A DNA stretch of 64,000 nucleotides, taken from positions 68,210-132,209 of the forward strand of contig CAZJQD010000001.1 of the NCBI GenBank assembly GCA_964548165.1, given 5' to 3'. A model generated the notes under the pieces. The model saw nothing but the letters and a program-made list of their open reading frames with translations. It had not been told where the DNA came from and made no database searches. This stretch comes from CAZJQD01 sp964548165 [NCBI: uncultured bacterium] (GTDB lineage Bacteria; UBA8481). Below, in pieces: positions 50,537 to 59,446 of the stretch (its first letter is position 1; each line of letters begins with the position of its first letter). Both the position numbers and the translations under genes were made by a program.

Positions 50537-51340
50537 GTGGACATCCTGATTCCCGCGTTCCTGCTCCTCCTGCTCGGCTCGGCTCCCTCGGTCGATACGC
50601 CGGGATTCCTGCCCTTTCTCGCTCCGCTCACCTCGGCAAGCGGCCCCCTCACGATCACGAGAACGCCCGATGCGCTCACGTTCACCCGCGGGTCCAGGAC
50701 GCTATCCGTGCTTGGGGTGTCCGCGCGTCGCCTGGACGGCGTCCAGTCTCCACGAGGCTGGCTCCCCTCGCTTTCCGCGACGACCTGGGGCTACGCGGAT
50801 GAGATTGTCCTCGGCCTGGCGGAAGGACTACCAACCGACCGGATCCTGGGGCTCGAAGACCGCGGCGTAGCCCAGGCCGAAGACGCCGTCCTGGCCCAGT
50901 GGCAGGCCTGGACGGCATCCCTGCGGTTCCCTTCCGCCATTCCCAATTTCCCCGCGCTTGGGCGAGCGAGCATCACTCCTGATACCGCTTGGCCCGTGGA
51001 AGGGGGGGCCCGTGTCCTGGCCGTGCTGGAAACACTCTTGCCTCGCGCACGACACCTCGACGCCACCCTGGGCCCTCGGCGCTCCACCTACGCCGCTCGC
51101 CTGGTAGGTCTTCAGTTCGGCGCGGACAGCGCCGCTTCCCTTCTCACCGTCAACGTGGAGCTTTCTCGGCTTCCAGAGGGGCGTGAATCACGCGCGATCC
51201 TCGACCAGTCGAGCGGGCCGACGCATCACGCGTTCAGCTTCACCACCGACTCCTGGCTGGTGCGAGCGGAGGTCTCCCCTGCGGCCGCGGTGAGCTCGCC
51301 GGGTCAATGGCAGGAGGCCTTTCGCGCCCTCGACCGCTAA
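50537..51340 (+). CDS. Putative exported protein of unknown function
   Basis: 267 aa from GTG 50537. A short hydrophobic leader (ILIPAFLLLLLGSAPS) suggests export. The rest alternates strands and helices with no motif that I recognise (LTITRTPDALTFTRGSRTLSVLGVSARRL; WPVEGGARVLAVLETLLPRARHLDATLGPR). Residue composition is plausible for a real protein, but it has no coupled neighbour. It lies between the giant gene (divergent, 216-bp gap) and moeA (convergent, 4-bp gap). Confidence 0.5.
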   Translation: MDILIPAFLLLLLGSAPSVDTPGFLPFLAPLTSASGPLTITRTPDALTFTRGSRTLSVLGVSARRLDGVQSPRGWLPSLSATTWGYADEIVLGLAEGLPTDRILGLEDRGVAQAEDAVLAQWQAWTASLRFPSAIPNFPALGRASITPDTAWPVEGGARVLAVLETLLPRARHLDATLGPRRSTYAARLVGLQFGADSAASLLTVNVELSRLPEGRESRAILDQSSGPTHHAFSFTTDSWLVRAEVSPAAAVSSPGQWQEAFRALDR

Positions 51341-51344
51341 CGGC

Positions 51345-52625
51345 TCACGCCAGCGGAAATGACTCGGCGGCGGGTTCCTCCAGGAGCACGCAAGGGCGGG
51401 ACTCGCCTGCTTTCACCAGGTCGCGGGAGGCTTCGAGGTAGACAAGGCCGTTGGCGTTGACGAGCGAAGTCAGGATCCCGGAGCCCTGATCGGCGCGGGT
51501 CGGGCGCGCGACCAGGCCCTGGCCGCTCCGCTCCACGACGACGCGCACCAGCTCGGGCCGGCCCGGAACGCGTCGGAACTCCTCCGTCACGGTGACGGTC
51601 ACGATCGCACGAAAGAGCCGGGTATGCCCGAGCATCTTCCTGATGGCCGGGCGCACGAAGATCTCGGCGGTGACCGCGGCGGAGACGGGGTTGCCCGGGA
51701 GCCCGAAGACGGGGGTCTCGCCAAGCATGCCGAAGAGGAGCGGGCGGCCGGGCTTGAGGTCGACCTTCCAGAACTTCTCCTTGAAGCCGAGCTCGTTCAG
51801 GACGGGGCGCAGGTAGTCGCGTTCGCCCATCGAGACGCCGCCCGAGGTCACGATCACGTCGGCGCGCCGCGCCATCGCCAGGGCCTCCGCGATCGCCAGG
51901 CGGTCGTCGGGCACCACGCCCAGGTCGACGACCTCCGCGCCCGCCGCGGAAAGAAGCGCCGCCAGGACGGGTGTGTTGGCATTGCGGACCTGTCCCGCGA
52001 CCAGCGGCGCATCGGCCGCGACGATCTCATCGCCGCTCGTGAGGACCGCCACGCGCGGGCGACGATGGACGCCGACGCGCGATCGTCCGGCGACCGCGGC
52101 GACGCCCACGGCCCCCGGCGTCATGACCGTTCCCGGCGGCAAGGCGACGGCGCCGGCTCTCAGGTCCTGGCCCGCCGGTCGCACGTGACGCCCCACCGCC
52201 ACGGGACCACGAAAGAGCACGTGGTTCCCCTCGTCGTCCCCCGCATGCCCATCCGCCGACCGGACTTCGACTTCCTCGATCGGTACCACGGCATCGGCTC
52301 CGGGGGGAATCAGGGCCCCCGTCATGATCCGCGCCGTCGTGCCGTGCGTGAGACCGGCGGGCTTGCCGGGCCCCGCGGCGATCATGCCGTCGACCAGCCT
52401 CAGAGCGATCGGATCGTCCGCCGTCGCCGCGTCCAGCTCGCGCGACCGCACTGCGAAGCCATCCATGCCGGAGTTGTCGAAGGAGGGCACGTCATCGACG
52501 GCGACGATGCGCTCGGCCAGCACCATCCCGACGGCCTCCGGGAGAGACACCGAGACGGGTGCCGTCGCCGCGATCGAATCGAGGATCAGCCGGAGCGCGT
52601 CCCCGACCGAAAGCGCCCGGCTCAT
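51345..52625 (-). CDS. moeA: Molybdopterin molybdenumtransferase
   Basis: 426 aa, close to the usual 400-410. MoeA inserts molybdate into adenylylated molybdopterin to finish the molybdenum cofactor. Features: an N-terminal opening DDVPSFDNSGMDGFAVRS, then TGALIPPGADAVVPIEEVE (domain I/II), TSGDEIVA, and the MPT-binding TSGGVSMGERDYL, GLPGNPVSAAVTAEIFVRPAI. The C-terminal domain IV is present. No other moa/mob gene or molybdoenzyme is in the window. It is convergent with the unknown gene at 50537. Confidence 0.94.
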   Translation of the reverse strand: MSRALSVGDALRLILDSIAATAPVSVSLPEAVGMVLAERIVAVDDVPSFDNSGMDGFAVRSRELDAATADDPIALRLVDGMIAAGPGKPAGLTHGTTARIMTGALIPPGADAVVPIEEVEVRSADGHAGDDEGNHVLFRGPVAVGRHVRPAGQDLRAGAVALPPGTVMTPGAVGVAAVAGRSRVGVHRRPRVAVLTSGDEIVAADAPLVAGQVRNANTPVLAALLSAAGAEVVDLGVVPDDRLAIAEALAMARRADVIVTSGGVSMGERDYLRPVLNELGFKEKFWKVDLKPGRPLLFGMLGETPVFGLPGNPVSAAVTAEIFVRPAIRKMLGHTRLFRAIVTVTVTEEFRRVPGRPELVRVVVERSGQGLVARPTRADQGSGILTSLVNANGLVYLEASRDLVKAGESRPCVLLEEPAAESFPLA

Positions 52626-52650
52626 GGGCAGGCCGCCGTCATGAAATCGG

Positions 52651-52857
52651 CACCACGGAGGACGCAGAGAGCGCAGAGAGAATCAAAATCAGGAGACCCG
52701 ATGAAGATCAAATTCAAACCCGGAAAACCAGCAGGTGATCCCGTCCGAAGTCGCAACAGCGTCCCGAGAGAGTTTCAAAACCGCGAGCCGAAGGTCGTTC
52801 GGATTTCATGTTTGCTCTTCCCTGATTTTCTCCGCGTTCTCCGCGCCCTCTGTGGTG
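52651..52857. repeat. Full-length inverted repeat between moeA and folD
   Basis: Left arm CACCACGGAGGACGCAGAGA, then GCGCAGAGAG (52651-52680), faces right arm TCCGCGTTCTCCGCGCCCTC then TGTGGTG (52831-52857). Each arm is a pair of short CxxxGAG units, with imperfect pairing. The inner core (52681-52830) has a second, weaker inverted symmetry (AATCAAAATCAGGAGACCCG against CCCTGATTTTC). No gene is seen. Confidence 0.75.
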
Positions 52858-52866
52858 AATAGGACA

Positions 52867-53742
52867 TCAAACCATCACGCCGCGGGACATGGCTTCGGCG
52901 GCAAGGACGGTGTTCTCGATGAGCATGGCGACGGTCATGGGACCGATGCCGCCGGGGACGGGCGTCCAGGCGTACGCGAGCTCGCGGGCGGCGGGCGCGA
53001 TGTCGCCCACGACGCGAAATCCCCTCGGGCTCGATCGATCCGGCACGCGGTTGATGCCGACGTCGACGAGCACCACGCCCTTCTGGACCATGTCGCGGGT
53101 CACGAGCCCGGCACGGCCGGCGGCGGCGACCAGGATCTCGGCGCGGCGCGTATTGGCCGCCAGGTCGCGCGTCTCGATGTGGCAGACGGTCACCGTCGCA
53201 TGCTTGGCCAGCATCAGGCCCACCAGCGGACGCCCGACGATCTTCGAGGCGCCGACCAGGACGACGTCCTTGCCGCGGACGTCGAGGCCGTGCTCCTCCA
53301 GGAGCCTCATGATCCCCTTCGGGGTGCAGGAGGGAAATCCGCCGACGCCCGTGGAGACGCGGCCGACGTTGAAAGGATGGAACCCGTCGACGTCCTTGCG
53401 GGGATCGATCGCCTCGATGACGGCCTGGGTGTTGATGTGAGCGGGAAGCGGGAGTTGAACGAGGATCCCGCTCGTCTCCGGATCGCAATTCTGGTCCTCG
53501 ATCGCGCGGAGCAGTTCCTCTTCCGTCGTCGCCTCCGGGAGGACGACCGTCTTGGAGCCGATGCCGACGTCCTCGCACGCGCGCATCTTCCGCGTCACGT
53601 ACAGGTCCGACGCCGGGTCGTCGCCGACGCGGATCGCGGCCAGGCCCGGGCGGATGTCATGGTCCTTCAACATCACGACGCGCTTCTTCAGGTCGTCCTT
53701 CAGCTTCCGCGCCGTAGCTTCGCCATCCAGAATTATCGCCAT
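52867..53742 (-). CDS. folD: Bifunctional methylenetetrahydrofolate dehydrogenase/cyclohydrolase
   Basis: 291 aa from ATG 53742. FolD interconverts 5,10-methylene-, 5,10-methenyl- and 10-formyl-THF in the cytosol. Evidence: YVTRKMRACEDVGI (catalytic Lys), SGILVQLPLPAHI, DVDGFHPFNVGR, SCTPKGIMRLLEEHG (the normal PCTP is SCTP here), GASKIVGRPLVGLMLAKHATVTVCH, VDVGINRV, and TPVPGGIGPMTVAMLIENT near the end. Flanked by inverted repeats on both sides, so probably a single-gene unit. Confidence 0.96.
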   Translation of the reverse strand: MAIILDGEATARKLKDDLKKRVVMLKDHDIRPGLAAIRVGDDPASDLYVTRKMRACEDVGIGSKTVVLPEATTEEELLRAIEDQNCDPETSGILVQLPLPAHINTQAVIEAIDPRKDVDGFHPFNVGRVSTGVGGFPSCTPKGIMRLLEEHGLDVRGKDVVLVGASKIVGRPLVGLMLAKHATVTVCHIETRDLAANTRRAEILVAAAGRAGLVTRDMVQKGVVLVDVGINRVPDRSSPRGFRVVGDIAPAARELAYAWTPVPGGIGPMTVAMLIENTVLAAEAMSRGVMV

Positions 53743-53767
53743 CACACACCCCAACGAGAGAATGAAA

Positions 53768-54037
53768 CACGGAGACCACGGGGACCACGGCAAAGATCAG
53801 ATTCTTCACCGCAGAGCGCGCAGAGGACACAGAGGGAGTCAAAGTCCGGTGCCAATTGGAGAATCAAAGACACCCCCTCATGAATTCTCGGCCGATGCCA
53901 TCTCCAGCTCTGTTTCCGATTTTGACTCTATCTCTCTCCAAACCTCGCTTTGGAATTTCTCTGTGTCCTCCGCGATCTGTGTGGTGAATCCATTCCCTCT
54001 CCCCCAGCCTCCCTCCGTGGTCCCCGTGGTCTCCGTG
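53768..54037. repeat. Nested double inverted repeat between folD and the GH57 gene
   Basis: Outer arms 53768-53790 and 54015-54037 are perfectly complementary over 23 nt (units CACGGAGACCACGGGG then ACCACGG). Inner arms 53807-53838 (CACCGCAGAGCGCGCAGAGG, then ACACAGAGGG) and 53959-53989 (CTCTGTGTCCTCCGCGATCT, then GTGTGGTGAAT) form a second, imperfect hairpin inside the first. The central region is AT-rich. This fills the 318-bp gap; no gene is seen. Confidence 0.85.
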
Positions 54038-54060
54038 GTTCAATTCCGTCGTCATCGTGG

Positions 54061-56634
54061 TCATGGCCAGTAGTTGGGGTCGTCGGCGAAGCGGGACTCG
54101 AAGGGGGCAAGCATCTGCCGGGCCTCCGACGCGTCGAGCGTCAATCGTTCGGCGGCCTCGATGAGCCCCAGCAGTTCCTCGTAAAGCCCGCGATCGCCCT
54201 CATTGAGGAGCTTGCCGATGAGGGCCATGCCCTCGCCCTTCAAGAGGTCGTGGACGATCTCCTGGGCGATCCGGGCCTTGAGGACGATGCCGCTCTCCTG
54301 GGCCGTCCGGAGCGCATCGAGAAAGCGCGAGAACTCGGCGCTCCGGCGACCGACGCGCCTGAGGGGCACGGCAAGCCGGTCGATCTCGGCGGAGTAGTCG
54401 ATGGAGAGGGTCTCCTTCGCGATCGGCAGGCCGAGCCGTTCCAGGCGGTGTTCGAGCCGGCGCGCCTCGTCGCGGCGGCCGTTTCGGACGTGGGCGCGCC
54501 AGAGCATCTCCGCGGCGTACGCGAACATCTGGGAGTGCGTGACAGGAAGCGGCAACGAGAGCGTCCGCGATCGTTCGAAGAGCGGATCGAGGATCGTGAC
54601 CACGCCGCGCAGGAGAGCATCCAGTTCCTGCTCGGATCGCCGCACCTCCTCCGTGAGGATGCCGCGCGCCTCCGCGCGGAAGAGGTCCCCGAGCCCCATG
54701 GCGAGGACGCCCTTGCGCTCGGCGACGACCGGCCGTATCCGCTCCCACGTCCGCCCCCGCGGATCGCCGCCCGGCCACCGGAACGTCTGGCCGACGTCGA
54801 AGATGAGCGTCTCGGGCGGCGCCGGCTTGAAGCGGCCGACCCAGGCGTACCGCTTCTCGACGCCCGTGCGGGCATCCCTCACGCGAGCGGCGCCCCGTCC
54901 GATCGAGGCGACCACGGCCGAGGACACCGACCCGGCGCCGAGCGCGCCGCCGGCCGCCTTTCCCGGGGGCAGGCCGGCCTCGCCGTCGTCCGCGCCGCCA
55001 TCCGCGCCGCCGGTCTCCCAGAACGACTCTCCCTCGAACCGTATCTGGTAGCGCCAGACGCCGTGCGGCTTCACGCCGGCGAAGTTCGCGAGCAGGGACT
55101 GGTTGAGGATACGCAGTTTCGCGGTGCGACGCGGGTGAGCGATCGCGCGGTAGATCCTGGCGCCGTCACCCTGCTCGGGGATATTGGAGTGGGCCTCGCG
55201 GAGCCGCCGCGCGAACCGTTCCTCGATCCCCGGCGGCGCGAGCTCGCCGAGCGCATCGATGGCGCGCGCGGCGTAGAGCATCAACTGCCGGGGCTCGATA
55301 CCGGAGACATCGTCGAAGAACCAGCCGCAGGAGGTGAACATCAGCATCGCGTTGCGCTGGGACTCCAGGAGCTGCCAAGCCGTCGGGCCGGTCTCCCCTT
55401 TCTTCAACCACTTCGCGGCGAACTCGGCCTTGGCGTCCGCGGTGTAGCCGCCCAGGATGACCTCGATGAAGGCCTGCCGCGCCTCCCACGGGTCCTTCAA
55501 GACCTTTCGCCCCTCGCCCTCGAAGACGACCCGGAGTTCGTCGCGGAGCCGATTGAGCGAATCGCGCAGGGGACCGCGCCAGCGCTGGTTCCACCCGTTG
55601 CCATGATCGATACGGCACCCGCAGTCGGCGCGCCAGCGCTCGACGCCGTGCGCGCAGCTCCACGACGACGCCCCCGGCCTCAGCCGCGCCTCGAGGACGG
55701 GCTGGTTCTCGGCGAGGTAGGCGCCGTAATTGGTGATGCGGATCTTCTTCTTCACGCGGCCACTGCGGCCCGAGAGATGCTCGGCGAGGGTGTAGGCGAG
55801 CCCCATGTCGCCGAACGGCTCGTGGTGGCCGTAGATCTCGCCGTCGGTGGCGACGGTCAGGAGCGACCCGCCGCCGATGGCGCCGACAAGCCGATCGCAG
55901 AAGGTCTCGGATTGCCTCAGGAGGTGAGCGAACGAGATGTCGGACGCGAGGGGGCCGTGGTAGAAGAAGGCGGCGATGCGCCCGTGCGCGGTCTTGATGT
56001 AGTAGGGGCGCGAGACGTCCATCTGCCCGTTGACGACGGGACGCCACGAGCCGTCGGGCGCCTGGACTTCCGCGGCCTGGAAGGGCGAGAGGATGACGTA
56101 GTCCATGCCGACGCGAGCGAGGAGCGCGAGCGTCTCGGGGCAGACCGCGGTCTCGGGCATCCACATCGACTCGGCGGCCCGGCCGAACCGATGCTTGAAA
56201 TCCGCGAGCCCCCAGGCGACCTGGGTCTCACGATCGAACGAATCGGCAAGCGGCATGATGATGTGGTTGTAACCCTGGGCAATCGCGTTGCCGTGGCCGT
56301 GGTTGAGGCGGCGGCTCTCGCCGTCGGCGCGCACGATCGCGGCCAGGGTCTCCGGATCGTAGCGCTCCATCCAGTTCAGGAGCGTCGGGCCGAAGTTGAA
56401 CGAGAGATGGGTGTAGTTGTTGACGATGGCGCGCACCTTGCCGTACTCACCGAGGACGCGCGAGAACGCGTTGGGGCGGTAGCACTCCGCGTGGATGCGC
56501 TCGTTCCAATCGTTGAATGGCGCCGCCGAGGTCTCTCCCTCGATCTCCTCCGTCCAGGGATCCTCTCGTGGCGGCTGGTAGAAGTGCCCGTGCAGGATGA
56601 GCGAAGCGTCGAAGTGAGCGGCGCGGGCGGTCAC
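54061..56634 (-). CDS. Glycoside hydrolase family 57 (DUF3536-containing) enzyme
   Basis: 857 aa from GTG 56634. The GH57 opening LILHGHFYQPPREDPW is at 12-27. NDWNERIHAECYRPNA follows. The nucleophile region MWMPETAVCPETLALL has E161 as the expected catalytic Glu. The acid/base-like loop VATDGEIYGHHEPFGDMGLA has D264 and H270/H271. About 500 C-terminal residues match the DUF3536 part that usually follows such GH57 domains. Activity on alpha-glucans (amylase, branching or glucanotransferase) is the family default, but the substrate is not determined. No signal peptide is seen, so it is probably cytosolic glycogen metabolism. Confidence 0.9.
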   Translation of the reverse strand: MTARAAHFDASLILHGHFYQPPREDPWTEEIEGETSAAPFNDWNERIHAECYRPNAFSRVLGEYGKVRAIVNNYTHLSFNFGPTLLNWMERYDPETLAAIVRADGESRRLNHGHGNAIAQGYNHIIMPLADSFDRETQVAWGLADFKHRFGRAAESMWMPETAVCPETLALLARVGMDYVILSPFQAAEVQAPDGSWRPVVNGQMDVSRPYYIKTAHGRIAAFFYHGPLASDISFAHLLRQSETFCDRLVGAIGGGSLLTVATDGEIYGHHEPFGDMGLAYTLAEHLSGRSGRVKKKIRITNYGAYLAENQPVLEARLRPGASSWSCAHGVERWRADCGCRIDHGNGWNQRWRGPLRDSLNRLRDELRVVFEGEGRKVLKDPWEARQAFIEVILGGYTADAKAEFAAKWLKKGETGPTAWQLLESQRNAMLMFTSCGWFFDDVSGIEPRQLMLYAARAIDALGELAPPGIEERFARRLREAHSNIPEQGDGARIYRAIAHPRRTAKLRILNQSLLANFAGVKPHGVWRYQIRFEGESFWETGGADGGADDGEAGLPPGKAAGGALGAGSVSSAVVASIGRGAARVRDARTGVEKRYAWVGRFKPAPPETLIFDVGQTFRWPGGDPRGRTWERIRPVVAERKGVLAMGLGDLFRAEARGILTEEVRRSEQELDALLRGVVTILDPLFERSRTLSLPLPVTHSQMFAYAAEMLWRAHVRNGRRDEARRLEHRLERLGLPIAKETLSIDYSAEIDRLAVPLRRVGRRSAEFSRFLDALRTAQESGIVLKARIAQEIVHDLLKGEGMALIGKLLNEGDRGLYEELLGLIEAAERLTLDASEARQMLAPFESRFADDPNYWP

Positions 56635-56643
56635 GGCCTGTTC

Positions 56644-57240
56644 CTAGCTCGCGGGCGGCGCAGGGGGCGCGGGCGGCGCAGGGGGCGCAGGGGGCGCAGG
56701 GGGCGCGGTGGGCGCAGGGGGCGGGGGGGGCTCGTGGGGGGAAGCCACGAGCGCTTGCCGCCGGAGGATATCCTGGATGACGGCGGCCGCCTGGTCCCAC
56801 TGCGGCGCCAGCTGGCTCAAGGCCGCCGCGTTCTCCGGCTCGACCTTCCCGCTCTCCCCGATCCCGGCGCGGGACTCGGCCGCCTTGCGCGCGGCCCGGG
56901 CGGCCGCGTACTCGAGCTCGCTGACCCGCTGTTCGATCCTCGATCGGTCATCGATGATCTCCTGTCGCAACTTCTGACCGGCAAACTCGGAGACCAGCGG
57001 GATCTCGCCCGTCCGTCGATCCACCTGCGCCTGGAACGCGGCGATCTCGCTGGCCATCTGGAGCGCGGCTTCCGAGACCTGGTCGGGCCGATCCGAATGC
57101 CGGGTGACGACATGCCAATTCGGCGGGAGGCTTTCCGCGATGACCAAGAGGGCGAGGATCGAGAGCACGAGCCCGACGAGGGAGAGGATCACGCCAGTCC
57201 TGTGCCACTTGTTCGGCGTCCTTGGGGCTTCGGATGTCAT
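56644..57240 (-). CDS. Membrane-anchored protein with Pro-rich tail
   Basis: 198 aa. One hydrophobic span (WHRTGVILSLVGLVLSILALLVIAE, about 12-36) anchors the protein. The middle (40-150) is helical, probably coiled coil (EIAAFQAQVDRRTGEIPLV..., RQEIIDDRSRIEQRVSELEYAAARAAR). The end is a run of PPAPPAPPAP encoded by a GC-rich tandem DNA repeat at about 56650-56725. No family recognised. It precedes the GH57 gene by 9 bp and may be co-transcribed. Confidence 0.65.
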   Translation of the reverse strand: MTSEAPRTPNKWHRTGVILSLVGLVLSILALLVIAESLPPNWHVVTRHSDRPDQVSEAALQMASEIAAFQAQVDRRTGEIPLVSEFAGQKLRQEIIDDRSRIEQRVSELEYAAARAARKAAESRAGIGESGKVEPENAAALSQLAPQWDQAAAVIQDILRRQALVASPHEPPPPPAPTAPPAPPAPPAPPAPPAPPAS

Positions 57241-57335
57241 GACCTGTCACGGTACCAAGGGGGGGTGAGGACCGCAATCGGGAACTGAACGTGGCCCGCG
57301 CGGGGTGTGGATACTCCGTGTTCGCGCGGCGTAGC

Positions 57336-57980
57336 TTACGCGGGGGCCGACCTCGCGCCGGGCGTTCGCGCGATCACCGCCGCGTCCACGACCAGAACGC
57401 CCGCCGTCTGCAGGAGCTTGGCGGCGGCATCGAGCGTCGCCCCCGTCGTGACGACATCATCGACCAGGAGAACCGCCTGCGCCGCGATCTCGCCACGGCG
57501 CGTCAGCATCACGTTCGCGTTCGCCCGGCGCTGCTGGCGCGTCAGGCCTCCCTGGCGCCGGGCACCAGGATGGCGCGCGAGCAGATCGAGCCTGGCGGCG
57601 CCCAATTGCTCCGCGATCGCGTCCGCGAGCGCCGCGGCGAAGGCATGATCGGACGGCAACGCGACCACGCCGTCATAGACACAACCGGCCGGCAGACGAT
57701 CCGCAAGGAAGGAGGCAAGGAAGTCGACCGGCTCGAACCTCTCGGCAAACTTCCCGGCCTTGATGATCTCCTCGAGAACGCCTCCATAGGAACCGGCGAC
57801 AACGACCCGCCGCACGAATTTCGACGCGATGGAGACCGCGCTTCTTCCTGCAAGCTCGCGACCCAGTCGACCGCGGCAGGGGGCGCAGAGCCCCTCCGCG
57901 CCGTCTTCGCCGTAGCCGGTCCCGCAGGCGACGCAGGCGGCGGGAAAGAAGAGATCGACAAGCGCCTCGGCGAGGATCAC
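57336..57980 (-). CDS. comF: ComF-family phosphoribosyltransferase-like protein
   Basis: 214 aa from GTG 57980. The N-terminal zinc finger is CVACG...CAPCR (C16, C19, C32, C35). The PRTase core follows with VLLVDDVVTTGATLDAAAKLL, the PRPP-binding loop typical of ComFC/GntX. RRQGGLTRQQRRANA matches the ComF Q..L....R..N motif. In competent bacteria, ComF assists DNA uptake; otherwise the role is unknown. No other com gene is in the window. It starts 19 bp after hemL. Confidence 0.9.
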   Translation of the reverse strand: MILAEALVDLFFPAACVACGTGYGEDGAEGLCAPCRGRLGRELAGRSAVSIASKFVRRVVVAGSYGGVLEEIIKAGKFAERFEPVDFLASFLADRLPAGCVYDGVVALPSDHAFAAALADAIAEQLGAARLDLLARHPGARRQGGLTRQQRRANANVMLTRRGEIAAQAVLLVDDVVTTGATLDAAAKLLQTAGVLVVDAAVIARTPGARSAPA

Positions 57981-57999
57981 GCGACAGCGGCATCCACGC

Positions 58000-59277
58000 T
58001 CACGCGAAGGAGCGGAAGACCTCCAGCGTCCGATCGACGTCGGACGCGGTGTGGGCGGCCGAGAGGAAGAACGCCTCGAAGGTGCTGGGGGGCATGTACA
58101 CGCCGCGATCGAGGTAGTGGTGGAAGAGGCGGCCGAACTTCTCCGCATCGACCTCCACGGTGTCGTCGTAGTTCCGGATCGCCGTGGCGGCGCTCCCCTC
58201 CTTGCGCCAGAAGAGCGTCATCATGGATCCGACGTTCTGGACGATCGCGCGCTGGCCCGCGGCCGCCCTCAGGCCATTCACCAGCTGAGCGGCGCGCGCC
58301 TCGAGTCCCGCGTAGAGCTCGTCGGTCAGGAGCGAGAGCGTGGCGATGCCGGCCGCCATCACGACGGGGTTCCCGGAGTTCGTGCCGGCCTGGTAGACGG
58401 GGCCCGAGGGGGCCAGGAGATCCATGATCTCGCGGCGGCCGCCGTACGCGCCGACCGGGAGCCCGCCGCCGACGATCTTGCCGAGACAGGTCAGGTCAGG
58501 CCGGATCCCGAAGCGGCCCTGGGCGCTCCCGCGAGCGACGCGGAATCCCGTCATGACCTCGTCGAAGACAAGGAGCGCGCCGGCGCGCGTGCAGCGTTCG
58601 CGCAGGCCCTCGAGGAAACCCGGGGCAGGCGGAACAAGCCCCATGTTGCCGACAACGGGCTCGAGGATGACGGCGGCCAGGTCGCCCGCATGCTGGTCGA
58701 ACACGCGGTCGACGTCGGCGAGATCATTGTAGCGCGCGACGAGCGTCTCTCCGGCAACCGAGGTCGGGACGCCCGCGGAATCGGGGACGCCGAACGTCAT
58801 CGCGCCGGAACCGGCCTTCACGAGGAGCCCATCGCCGTGGCCGTGGTAGCACCCGGCGAACTTGAGGATCTTGGAACGGCGCGTGAAGCCCCGGGCGAGG
58901 CGCAGAGCGGACATCGTGGCCTCGGTGCCGGAGTTGACGAAGCGGATGACCTCGATGGAAGGAAGCGCGCCCATGACCAGGTGCGCCAGTTCGGTCTCGC
59001 GTTCCCCGGGAGTACCGAACGCGGTGCCGTCCTGGCAGGCCTTCTGGATCGCCTCGGTCACGGCGGGGTGCGCGTGACCCAGGATCTGCGGTCCCCAGGC
59101 GCCGACGTAGTCGATGTACTCCGTCCCGTCGACGTCCCACATCCGGGACCCGGATCCCCGATGCATGAAACGCGGCGTGCCGCCGACGGACTTGAACGCG
59201 CGGACCGGCGAGTTGACACCGCCGGGAAACACCCTCCGGGCCGCCTCCCAGGCAGCTTCGTTACGATTCATGACCAT
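58000..59277 (-). CDS. hemL: Glutamate-1-semialdehyde 2,1-aminomutase
   Basis: 425 aa from ATG 59277 (GTG 59280 and ATG 59271 are alternatives without better signals). The C5-pathway enzyme moves the amino group of glutamate-1-semialdehyde to give 5-aminolevulinate for heme. Signs: FPGGVNSPVRAFKSVGG at the start, GAWGPQILGHAHP, GCYHGHGDGLLVKAGSGAMTFG, DEVMTGFRVA and CLGKIVGGGLPVGAYGG with the PLP lysine, and PVYQAGTNSGNPVVMAAG. Upstream is a REP-like element (59288-59385). Other hem genes are not in the window. Confidence 0.96.
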   Translation of the reverse strand: MVMNRNEAAWEAARRVFPGGVNSPVRAFKSVGGTPRFMHRGSGSRMWDVDGTEYIDYVGAWGPQILGHAHPAVTEAIQKACQDGTAFGTPGERETELAHLVMGALPSIEVIRFVNSGTEATMSALRLARGFTRRSKILKFAGCYHGHGDGLLVKAGSGAMTFGVPDSAGVPTSVAGETLVARYNDLADVDRVFDQHAGDLAAVILEPVVGNMGLVPPAPGFLEGLRERCTRAGALLVFDEVMTGFRVARGSAQGRFGIRPDLTCLGKIVGGGLPVGAYGGRREIMDLLAPSGPVYQAGTNSGNPVVMAAGIATLSLLTDELYAGLEARAAQLVNGLRAAAGQRAIVQNVGSMMTLFWRKEGSAATAIRNYDDTVEVDAEKFGRLFHHYLDRGVYMPPSTFEAFFLSAAHTASDVDRTLEVFRSFA

Positions 59278-59287
59278 CACGACTACC

Positions 59288-59385
59288 CACGACCGTCCCG
59301 GCTGAGCCGGGCCAGTCGCCGAGGGGAGCGCGCAGACAGGCGCGCCTGGGACAGTTCGCCCCTGCGTCTCCCCCCATCGCTTTCA
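59288..59385. repeat. REP-like hairpin element, third locus
   Basis: CACGACCGTCCCGGCTGAGC with stem CCCGGC (59297-59302) / GCCGGG (59306-59311), then GCCAGTCGCCGAGGGGAGCG and a second stem GCGCGC/GCGCGC (59328-59333 with 59340-59345). It ends with GTCTCCCCCCATCGC, the same ending as the tandem copies at 22809-23074. It lies between hemL and the CPBP protease gene; the 59278-59446 gap holds no gene. Confidence 0.75.
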
Positions 59386-59446
59386 ACGAAGATCCCATAC
59401 CTTCGGCCTGAATGGTTGCCATGGTCATCACTATGCCCGACGAGCG

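Noticed and set aside
53950-57288. 1112-codon plus-strand frame opposite the GH57 gene
   Set aside because: The minus-strand protein has clear GH57 motifs; the plus frame has none and runs through a repeat.
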